Assembly (NCBI GenBank): GCA_948648655.1
Contig: CAPKVJ010000023.1
Span: forward strand, 1 to 6,622
Source of the DNA: an uncultured Candidatus Saccharibacteria bacterium
GTDB taxonomy: Bacteria; Patescibacteriota; Saccharimonadia; Saccharimonadales; Saccharimonadaceae
DNA length: 6,622 bases
Reading direction: 5' to 3'
The notes beneath the pieces are model-generated. The model searched no databases. It saw nothing but the letters and a program-made list of their open reading frames with translations, and was not told the DNA's origin. Made by a program: the position numbers and the translations under genes. How positions within the stretch are numbered: the first letter of the stretch is position 1; the number at the start of each line of letters is the position of its first letter. Positions 1-5,084 of the stretch are shown one piece after another.

Positions 1-307
1 GCGAGTTGACACGATACCCCACGCTGATAATCATGTCAAGATTATAAATGGGAATCTTACGCTCAACCTGTCGTTTCCCTTCCGTTTGAACTTGTGCAAA
101 AAATGCACAAGTTGAATCGGCGGTTAATTCTCCTTCATCGTAGATTTTTTTGATATGCCGCTGTATGGTTGTGCGGTCGCGCTGAAACAACTCAGCCATC
201 TGGTCAGCCGTAAGCCACACAGTCTCATTAGAGAGCCGAACCTCAATCTTCGTCTCTCCACCCTGCGTCTGAAATAATATTATCTGTCCGTTATCCATAT
301 CAATCAT
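1..307 (-). CDS. rhuM: RhuM-family protein, N-terminal part, cut by window edge
   Basis: About 102 codons are visible, reading leftwards off position 1. The N-terminal half has a helix-turn-helix-like segment (LTADQMAELFQRDRTTIQRH), and the visible part ends in YNLDMIISVGYRVNS, a signature I recognise from the RhuM family (Salmonella pathogenicity island 3 RhuM and many bacterial homologues, usually over 300 residues). The biochemical role of RhuM is not established; a DNA-binding N-terminus is inferred. Two in-frame ATGs exist, at 307 (MIDMDNGQI) and 298 (MDNGQI). The 307 start lies 3 bases after the stop of the upstream acidic gene, so translational coupling is likely; 298 matches the usual MxNGxI-type beginning better. 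Family assignment is firm; the start is uncertain by 3 codons. The gene is intact as far as it is seen. Confidence 0.88.
   Translation of the reverse strand, partial: MIDMDNGQIILFQTQGGETKIEVRLSNETVWLTADQMAELFQRDRTTIQRHIKKIYDEGELTADSTCAFFAQVQTEGKRQVERKIPIYNLDMIISVGYRVNS
89..113. repeat. Perfect 10-bp inverted repeat inside rhuM
   Basis: AACTTGTGCA (89-98) and TGCACAAGTT (104-113) are exact reverse complements with a 5-base A loop. It lies within rhuM, in the stretch encoding STCAFFAQV. As that peptide stretch is common in RhuM proteins, the hairpin may be partly a by-product of codon choice; it could also be a weak structural or regulatory element. It is not followed by a T-run in either direction. 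Confidence 0.6.
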
Positions 308-310
308 TTA

Positions 311-580
311 CTAAAAATCATCATCCATCATATCATAGTCGTCCTGCTCGTCATGGAAATCATCACAAGATTGTGAATAGCCATAGTCGCGATTGTCATA
401 GCGAGAGTAACTATTCTCATTGGGACCAAAGCCATAGTGCGTATCATCGACATCAATAATATCCTTGTTGCCAAAACTGCTGGACGTATCCGACATATTC
501 TGTTGTGTCTCGTTGTGCTTATGAGAGCCAAACAGCCAACGAAACAAGAAAAACTCACCGATGTAATTCCAGAATGTCAT
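311..580 (-). CDS. Small acidic protein of unknown function upstream of rhuM
   Basis: An 89-residue ORF starting MTFWNYIGEFFLFRWLFGS. The first roughly 18 residues are aromatic and hydrophobic, which could sit at a membrane or form a short helix; the middle is Tyr/Asn/Ser rich; the C-terminus (CDDFHDEQDDYDMMDDDF) is mostly acidic. I do not recognise a named family, though small proteins with this kind of acidic tail recur in Bacteroides genomes as far as I recall. The start at 580 is preferred because an A/T-rich stretch typical of Bacteroidales initiation regions precedes it, while the alternative ATG at 637 would place a hairpin (604-623) inside the coding region. The stop is 3 bases before the rhuM ATG, so the two are probably one transcript. 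The tight spacing and biased composition make a real gene likely; its function is unknown. Confidence 0.65.
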   Translation of the reverse strand: MTFWNYIGEFFLFRWLFGSHKHNETQQNMSDTSSSFGNKDIIDVDDTHYGFGPNENSYSRYDNRDYGYSQSCDDFHDEQDDYDMMDDDF

Positions 581-603
581 TAAATATTTTATTTTAAATT
601 CTG

Positions 604-623
604 AACGGTTTCGTCTAACCGTT
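604..623. repeat. 7-bp hairpin in the leader of the acidic-protein gene
   Basis: AACGGTT (604-610) and AACCGTT (617-623) pair perfectly around a 6-base loop. It lies between the minus-strand promoter candidate and the preferred start at 580. There is no immediate T-run, so it does not look like a terminator; a leader structure or protein-binding site is possible. Confidence 0.5.
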
Positions 624-732
624 TGATGAATAAACATTTAACGGAGTATCTGAAAAGTAATGGTAACGACTAGGAAACCGTGCGATTTTCAGCGTTTTGC
701 GGTGTTTTACTATCAAATAACTCTTTCAGGTG

Positions 733-740
733 CAAAGATA
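733..740 (-). promoter_or_regulatory. Bacteroidales -7 box for the acidic-protein/rhuM transcript
   Basis: Read on the minus strand the sequence is TATCTTTG, an exact match to the Bacteroides -7 consensus TAnnTTTG, followed by CACC. The best TTTG-like -33 candidates are at 764-767 (one mismatch) or 769-772 (exact but farther than usual), so the upstream box is weak. Transcription would start near 726 and give a leader of about 150 bases, including the 604-623 hairpin, before the ATG at 580. Confidence 0.5.
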
Positions 741-786
741 CGACAAATCTTTGATATAGTATCCAATACAAACAGTATTCGCCATT

Positions 787-861
787 TTTTGCCTTTCGAT
801 ATATACCTATTTGCTTATGCCGTTATTTTTTGCAGATTTGGATAAAAAAGGAAAGGCAAAA
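787..861. repeat. Spaced 11-bp inverted repeat
   Basis: TTTTGCCTTTC (787-797) is the exact reverse complement of GAAAGGCAAAA (851-861), separated by 53 bases. It sits between the two divergent promoter candidates. It may be a protein-binding pair, an element-end feature or chance. Confidence 0.45.
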
Positions 862-918
862 TTCAGGAAGCATTGAAATTCTTTACTTTAGTTAGTGCAA
901 AAATCGAATAATTTATTG

Positions 919-926
919 TAACTTTG
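919..926 (+). promoter_or_regulatory. Bacteroidales -7 box upstream of mef
   Basis: TAACTTTG matches the Bacteroides -7 consensus TAnnTTTG exactly and is followed by CAGC. Upstream, TTAG (892-895) is a one-mismatch version of the -33 TTTG at slightly long spacing. If used, transcription starts near 933 and produces an unusually long leader of about 270 bases before the mef ATG at 1206. That leader contains the 997-1068 ORF and both inverted repeats. Confidence 0.55.
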
Positions 927-996
927 CAGCGGATTCGGTGTGCATATAATACCATCCCAATTAAGATAAGTCGCAACATATATAGTGGTTTTCAAT

Positions 997-1068
997 ATGA
1001 TTATGAACAATTGTACAATATTAACAGGTAAAAACACCGTTAATATTGCATATCATAAACCTTGGTAA
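997..1068 (+). CDS. Possible 23-residue leader peptide upstream of mef
   Basis: A short ORF reads MIMNNCTILTGKNTVNIAYHKPW and stops at TAA (1066-1068). It begins about 65 bases after the predicted transcription start and contains the 1016-1048 inverted repeat. Short leader ORFs overlapping hairpins are the usual layout of ribosome-stalling attenuation of antibiotic-resistance genes, and the Bacteroides tetQ operon is controlled by translational attenuation. Against it: no Shine-Dalgarno sequence, no recognised macrolide-arrest motif, a gap of 137 bases to mef, and ORFs of this size are frequent by chance. Treat it as a hypothesis. Confidence 0.25.
   Translation: MIMNNCTILTGKNTVNIAYHKPW
1016..1048 (+). 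repeat. 10-bp perfect inverted repeat in the mef leader
   Basis: CAATATTAAC (1016-1025) and GTTAATATTG (1039-1048) are exact reverse complements, with a GGT/ACC pair possible inside the 13-base loop next to a bulged A. It lies in the predicted 5' leader and within the short 997-1068 ORF. It may be an RNA attenuator hairpin or a DNA operator; no T-run follows. Confidence 0.6.
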
Positions 1069-1075
1069 TTTTTCC

Positions 1076-1107
1076 ACATTCAAATCTAATTAATTCGATT
1101 TGAATGT
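1076..1107. promoter_or_regulatory. Near-perfect 32-bp palindrome, candidate operator or leader hairpin
   Basis: ACATTCAAATC (1076-1086) and GATTTGAATGT (1097-1107) pair perfectly over 11 bp. The 10-base centre contains the self-complementary AATTAATT, so the whole 32 bases form a palindrome with only the 1087/1096 pair mismatched. It sits about 100 bases before the mef ATG and just ahead of a weak -7-like TGTCTTTG (1111-1118). Near-complete dyad symmetry favours binding of a dimeric DNA-binding protein; an RNA hairpin is equally possible from sequence alone. Confidence 0.5.
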
Positions 1108-1205
1108 CATTGTCTTTGTAATCCGGCATGCTATTTCAGGCTTGTCGAGAGATTTTTTGTGCTATAAAATCAAGAAACATTCAAAAGATAAAAGGAAAAA
1201 TTCAA

Positions 1206-2432
1206 ATGGAAAAAATCAGAAATTGGAAACAAGATTTCTATACAATATGGGCGGGGCAAGCTGTGTCCCTGATAACAAGTGGGGTTCTTCAAATGGCCAT
1301 CATCTGGCATCTGACAAATACAACAGGGTCTGCGATGGTGTTGTCAATGGCGACCTTGGTTGGGTTTCTACCTCAAGCGGTTTTAGGTTCTGCAATCGGA
1401 GTACTTGTTGACCGCTGGAACCGGAAAATGGTCATGATTGGTGCAGATGTCATCATAGCTTGTGCTGGACTGGTACTTACCGTAATTTCCCTGTCAGCGG
1501 AACTACCTGTATGGATAGTAATGCTCATCCTCTTCATTAGAAGCGTTGGCACTGCATTCCATTCCCCTGCGTTAAGTGCGGTAACACCTCTTTTAGTGCC
1601 TGAAGAACAGTTAGTCAAATGTGCCGGCTACACCCAGTCCATCCAATCGGCAAGTTTCATCCTAAGTCCGGCAATTGCCGCTTTTCTCTATGCAAAATGG
1701 GGGTTGAATTCTGCGGTTGCCCTTGACGTATTCGGAGCAATAATTGCCTGTATCACTGTTGCAATGGTTCACATCCCAAAACAACCGATTGAAGCGCTGC
1801 AGCAAGAAAACTTTTTCACCGAACTGCGCATTGGCTATAACGCAATACGACAAAATAAAGCTCTTTTCACATTGCTTTGGATAGGAGCAATCAATATGTT
1901 CATTTATATGCCAATCAATGCGCTATTTCCGCTGATGAGTATGAATTATTTCGAGGGAAGTACCTTGCATGCTTCCGTGGTGGAAATTGTTTTTGCAGTT
2001 GGTATGTTGTTGGGCGGACTTCTATTGGGCGCATGGGGAGGTTTCAAAAAGCGCATGGCAAATATCATCGGCTCTATCTTTCTTATGGGAGTGTCATTGA
2101 CTGTTTCCGGCTTGCTACCAACCAATGGTTTTATGATATTTGCGATATGTTGTACGTTGATGGGCTTTTCTGCCCCATTCTATAATGGAGTACAGACCGC
2201 GCTATTTCAAGAACAGATACAACCCGAGTATTTAGGGCGTGTTTTCGGACTTCTTGGCAGCATCATGTCGTTTGCCATGCCGCTTGGGTTGGTAGTGTCG
2301 GGTGCATTTGCAGACCAAATCGGGGTAAACCGTTGGTTTTTGTTCTCAGGTATGGCTATTCTGCTTCTCGCTATAATAGCCTTATGTCTTCCACAACTTA
2401 GAAAGGTCGACAATCAAAAACAAAAATCATGA
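1206..2432 (+). CDS. mef(En2): Macrolide efflux MFS transporter Mef(En2)
   Basis: A 408-residue major facilitator superfamily protein, expected in the inner membrane with about 12 hydrophobic helices, exporting 14- and 15-membered macrolides by proton antiport. It aligns from memory along its whole length with Mef(A), which is 405 residues: the start MEKIRNWKQDFYTIWAGQAV, the motif-A-like loop GVLVDRWNRK (65-74), FIRSVGTAFHSPAL (110-123), TPLLVPEEQL (127-136), and EYLGRVF (341-347). The divergence fits the Bacteroides allele Mef(En2) first described on NBU2. The start at 1206 is chosen because MEK matches Mef(A); an in-frame ATG at 1128 would add 26 residues with no family counterpart. No msr-type ABC-F partner and no lnu gene accompanies it here. 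It lies behind a long structured leader and converges on the relaxase gene. No frameshift or missing segment was seen. Confidence 0.9.
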   Translation: MEKIRNWKQDFYTIWAGQAVSLITSGVLQMAIIWHLTNTTGSAMVLSMATLVGFLPQAVLGSAIGVLVDRWNRKMVMIGADVIIACAGLVLTVISLSAELPVWIVMLILFIRSVGTAFHSPALSAVTPLLVPEEQLVKCAGYTQSIQSASFILSPAIAAFLYAKWGLNSAVALDVFGAIIACITVAMVHIPKQPIEALQQENFFTELRIGYNAIRQNKALFTLLWIGAINMFIYMPINALFPLMSMNYFEGSTLHASVVEIVFAVGMLLGGLLLGAWGGFKKRMANIIGSIFLMGVSLTVSGLLPTNGFMIFAICCTLMGFSAPFYNGVQTALFQEQIQPEYLGRVFGLLGSIMSFAMPLGLVVSGAFADQIGVNRWFLFSGMAILLLAIIALCLPQLRKVDNQKQKS

Positions 2433-2454
2433 TTTATGAAACGTAACTAAATCT

Positions 2455-2515
2455 AAACAGCAATAAGCCTCTGATAGGGAAATACGATTATCGGAGGCTT
2501 ATTGCAATCTGTTTT
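2455..2515. terminator. Long hairpin between convergent mef and relaxase genes, likely bidirectional terminator
   Basis: GCAATAAGCCTC (2460-2471) pairs exactly with GAGGCTTATTGC (2494-2505), and a T-G wobble plus four further pairs (2473-2476 with 2489-2492) extend the stem inwards. Outside it, AAACAG (2455-2460) can pair with CTGTTT (2509-2514) across an internal bulge. On the plus strand the hairpin is followed by CTGTTTTAA. It begins 27 bases after the mef stop and ends a few bases before the relaxase stop, the right position to end both transcripts. Confidence 0.75.
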
Positions 2516-2521
2516 AACTAC

Positions 2522-3889
2522 TTATGTAATTCCTCTACTTTTCCTTTGTGGTTGAATTGGCTGTCGTATGCTCTGCCGTAGCCTGTCGAACTGTTCCCTG
2601 AACCATTCGCCTATGGGCTGGCGGTTGATTACGAGTGTCAGTTTAGACTTGTCCGCAGGGTCTTTCACCACTTGAAAGCCTGCTCTTTCTGTCGTAAAAC
2701 TCCGATTATGTTCCTCCGAATAAAGTTTGCCCTCGTATATCAAAGGCTTACCATAAGTCAATGTCGTGGTCTGCCTTTCATTGAACCCGACAAGGCGGCA
2801 CAGGCTCTCTATTCTCATAATTTCCTTTGCCATAGGAAACCATGCACACAGCTTTTCGATAATGCGTTTCAAACCTGATACTTCATCTTTGTGTCTGACA
2901 CTTTTTTCCGCCATCTCCTTACGGTGATTCTGCTGTATTTCCAACAACTGGCGGTTGTGCTCGGTTTGCATCGTGTGTATGCGGTTTTGCAGTATCTCAA
3001 TGGTTTCCTCATGGGTGGCAACTTCCCGATACAGGGCGGTGTTCTCCCTTTCCAAAGTCTTGACCTTGTTGCTCCCGAAAAGAGAACCGACACTTTCAGC
3101 TATGTTGGTCGCTGCGGTGGTGGCTGCACCTTTCAGTTTCTCGGTCTGTACCTCTTTCTTGGCTTGTCTGAGTTCCTGTTCGGTTTCGGTTTTCTGCTCC
3201 TGTAACCGCTTGTTTTCTGCATCAAGGGCAGCGTTCTTTTTCTGTATGTCCCGATAATACTGTGTCGTGGTGGTGTGCCGTGCTTCGGAACCTCGCACAC
3301 CTCGCTGTAATCCGTATTTAGCCATAACCCTTGCATAATTGTCGTGGTACGCAATCAAGGTCTGACGGTTGAACAGGTCATCGGCACACAAACGGACGGT
3401 ATTTGCTTTCTTGTGATACTTCCGTTTGCCGTCTTCCTGCTCTTTCTTGGCTTTGCGCCTTTCACCTGTCACGATGGGAACAATGGCTGCATGGATATGC
3501 GGTGTCTTCTCGTCCATGTGAAGATGGGCGGCAACCACGTTCTCCCTGCCGAATGTGGCTTGCAGCCATTGGATGCTGTCGCTGCACCATTCGTCAAGTC
3601 TTCCGTTTTCCTGTATGTCCATCATGTCCTCATGTGTTCCCGACAGAACCACTCGGACTACACGGACTTGGTCATGTGTAATCTTCCGCTTGATGCCTGC
3701 CGTGTTCAGCCTGTGGGCAATCGCTTCATCCCTGCCATGAACGCCATCGGGGTATTCTATAAGTACCCTGTTCAGATGCGTTCTTGTCGGGTCTGCGTTT
3801 TTAGGTATGATTCTTCTCTCTATATGGTCGGATTGTACGGTGTCCGATGAACCTTTTGCTTTCTTTATGTCCAATGAAAAATATCCCAT
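2522..3889 (-). CDS. mob: MOBV-family relaxase (mobilization protein)
   Basis: A 455-residue DNA relaxase that should nick the oriT, stay bound to the 5' end and lead the strand into a recipient. The N-terminal domain carries the MOBV (Pre/MobM) motifs: H22xxR25 followed by N31 and N40 (motif I), and HLHMDEKTPHIH (122-133), whose H124, E127, H131 and H133 match the spacing of the MobM metal site. In pMV158 MobM, His22 is the DNA-attacking residue; the same position is His here. Residues about 205-345 are rich in Glu, Lys and Gln and should form long coiled coils; the C-terminal 100 residues have no motif I can name. The ATG at 3889 is clear and lies 68 bases from the oriT-like hairpins (in the direction of transcription). 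It is the last gene of the leftward block, 193 bases after primase. NBU MobN and Tn4555 MobA are the expected closest relatives. Full length, no lesions. Confidence 0.9.
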   Translation of the reverse strand: MGYFSLDIKKAKGSSDTVQSDHIERRIIPKNADPTRTHLNRVLIEYPDGVHGRDEAIAHRLNTAGIKRKITHDQVRVVRVVLSGTHEDMMDIQENGRLDEWCSDSIQWLQATFGRENVVAAHLHMDEKTPHIHAAIVPIVTGERRKAKKEQEDGKRKYHKKANTVRLCADDLFNRQTLIAYHDNYARVMAKYGLQRGVRGSEARHTTTTQYYRDIQKKNAALDAENKRLQEQKTETEQELRQAKKEVQTEKLKGAATTAATNIAESVGSLFGSNKVKTLERENTALYREVATHEETIEILQNRIHTMQTEHNRQLLEIQQNHRKEMAEKSVRHKDEVSGLKRIIEKLCAWFPMAKEIMRIESLCRLVGFNERQTTTLTYGKPLIYEGKLYSEEHNRSFTTERAGFQVVKDPADKSKLTLVINRQPIGEWFREQFDRLRQSIRQPIQPQRKSRGIT

Positions 3890-3956
3890 GTAGTTTGATT
3901 TTTACGGTTATTGTTATGAGTGTATTCTCTGCCTGTGGCATTGGCTCTCAGGGTTT

Positions 3957-4057
3957 CCAAAGGGATTTCCCTTTGGCTCGATAGGGAGTTTTTAGCATTA
4001 CCGTGTAATGCGTGAAGAAAACGCCCTATTGAGCTATGGTATTTCTGTCTAAATACC
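3957..4057. other. Candidate oriT: four stacked inverted repeats before the relaxase gene
   Basis: Between primase and relaxase, 101 bases hold four dyads: CCAAAGGGA (3957-3965) with TCCCTTTGG (3968-3976); GCATTAC (3995-4001) with GTAATGC (4005-4011); an outer arm GCTCGATAGGG (3976-3986) with CCCTATTGAGC (4024-4034), one G-T mismatch, enclosing the second hairpin; and GGTATTT (4038-4044) with AAATACC (4051-4057). MOBV oriTs are typically hairpin-rich and lie immediately upstream of the relaxase gene, as here. By analogy with pMV158 the nick should lie next to one hairpin arm; the minus-strand sequence GTAATGCTAAAA leaving the enclosed hairpin is one possibility, but the nick cannot be placed from sequence. 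Confidence 0.7.
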
Positions 4058-4082
4058 CTTGGGAAAGCGAACCTGTTCCCCT

Positions 4083-5051
4083 CTATATTTTCAGCCCTTT
4101 CTTTTTCGGTGGCTGCATCATCCGCCTTGCGGATTGTACTTGCTTCTCCTCCTTTATCGGCTCTGTCGATTGGGACAAGAGTTTTTTGCACAGGTACTCG
4201 TTCAAGTCATTATACCCTGCATAGTGAACCGACATATCCTGCAAGCGGTCACCCAACATCCGTTGCAGGTTGGCGTATGCGTTCCGTCCTGCTGTGTCAT
4301 TGTCAAGGAAACAGCCGATTCGGGTATAGGTTGCCAATATGCTTTCCGCTTTCGAGAGGTTGGAAACGGAGTTGAGAATGACGTAATCCTGTGCATTCAA
4401 TCGTGGGTGTTGCGGATTGTTCTTTACTCGGATGGTCAGGAACGAGAGATAATCCATGAAGCCCTCGAAAAGATAACAGACGGTTCGTGGCTCTTTTTGC
4501 TGTCGGATATGGGTGATGTCCTTCGGGGCGACACATCCCTTGAAGTATCTATTACGCACTTCATACCCTCTTGCCATATTCGGGAAGCCGATGGCGAAAT
4601 AGGGTTTGTCGGCATTCTCAAACCGCAGTTCCTTACACTCCCTTTTGGCGAGTTCAATGTCTATCCCCCTTTCTTGCAGATAGGCAATGAGCGCAGGTGA
4701 TGACAGCTCGCCAACTCTTAATACCCGATAAGTGCGGTTGTCGGATTGCTGCTTGCCAAAAGAAAACGATGCAGGGCGGATGTATGGTGTCCGTTCCTCT
4801 ATGCGCTTCAACAGGCAGGTTACATCTTCCGTATGGTAGAGTTCCGCTGCCAATGCGATGATGTTACCGCCCTTGCCAAGTCCAAAATCGTACCATTTGT
4901 TGAGTTCTGTGTTTACCTTGAAAGATGCGTCCGTTTCCTCTCTCAGCGGTGATTTGTACCAAAAGCTGCTGCCCTGTTGCTTGACGGGCGTGTAACCCAA
5001 ACTTTGCAGATAGTCTGCGATTCTGATTTGTTTAACTTCTTGTATGTTCAT
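4083..5051 (-). CDS. TOPRIM-domain DNA primase (NBU PrmN-type) with degenerate zinc-ribbon region
   Basis: A 322-residue DnaG-like primase expected to lay RNA primers on single-stranded element DNA after transfer or during plasmid-form replication. Residues 25-65 (FWYKSPLREETDASFKV and WYDFGLGKGG) follow the CHC2 zinc-ribbon pattern, but the usual zinc ligands are replaced: C-P-F-H is S34-P-L-R37 and C-F-G-C is D55-F-G-L58. The TOPRIM core is present: the glutamate in LFEGFMD (E196) and the DxD in FLDNDTAGR (D250, D252), followed by GYNDLNEYL (279-287). The C-terminus is basic (PPKKKGLKI). The ATG at 5051 has no Shine-Dalgarno. It lies downstream of the repeat array and helicase gene, in the order known for NBU elements (orf3, prmN, mobN). 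It is similar in length to NBU primases as I remember them, so it is probably complete. Confidence 0.87.
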   Translation of the reverse strand: MNIQEVKQIRIADYLQSLGYTPVKQQGSSFWYKSPLREETDASFKVNTELNKWYDFGLGKGGNIIALAAELYHTEDVTCLLKRIEERTPYIRPASFSFGKQQSDNRTYRVLRVGELSSPALIAYLQERGIDIELAKRECKELRFENADKPYFAIGFPNMARGYEVRNRYFKGCVAPKDITHIRQQKEPRTVCYLFEGFMDYLSFLTIRVKNNPQHPRLNAQDYVILNSVSNLSKAESILATYTRIGCFLDNDTAGRNAYANLQRMLGDRLQDMSVHYAGYNDLNEYLCKKLLSQSTEPIKEEKQVQSARRMMQPPKKKGLKI

Positions 5052-5084
5052 GATATTCTATAGATTTGATGATGATTGTAAAAA

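Larger units (their letters stand above)
581..1205. other. Long non-coding region between divergent genes
   Basis: This 625-base A/T-rich stretch separates the leftward acidic-protein/rhuM pair from rightward mef. It holds a hairpin (604-623), a minus-strand -7 box (733-740), a spaced 11-bp inverted repeat (787-797 with 851-861), a plus-strand promoter candidate (919-926), a possible leader ORF (997-1068) and two further inverted repeats (1016-1048 and 1076-1107). A boundary between the mobile element and flanking DNA may lie here, but no tRNA gene fragment or direct repeat marks it. Confidence 0.6.

Noticed and set aside
660..845. 61-residue plus-strand ORF in the region between divergent genes
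   Set aside because: No recognisable domain; it overlaps the minus-strand -7 box and a spaced inverted repeat, and its composition looks like translated A/T-rich non-coding DNA.
927..940. GCGGATTCGG-like sequence suggesting a tRNA T-loop, as in an NBU attachment site
   Set aside because: No acceptor stem, anticodon arm or CCA-proximal structure could be built around it on either strand.
1128..1205. N-terminal extension of mef from an upstream in-frame ATG
   Set aside because: The 26 added residues have no counterpart in Mef(A)-type proteins, which begin at the MEK corresponding to 1206.
3344..3850. 168-residue plus-strand ORF
   Set aside because: Antisense shadow of the relaxase catalytic domain.
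3865..4191. 108-residue minus-strand ORF spanning the primase end, the oriT-like region and the relaxase start
   Set aside because: It overlaps primase in another frame, runs through four hairpins and has no recognisable family; the flanking genes explain the region better.
4059..4700. 213-residue plus-strand ORF
   Set aside because: Antisense shadow of the primase gene, which has clear TOPRIM motifs on the other strand.
5061..5068. Plus-strand TAGATTTG matching the -7 consensus
   Set aside because: No credible plus-strand gene follows; the downstream plus-strand ORFs are antisense to the repeat region and helicase gene.
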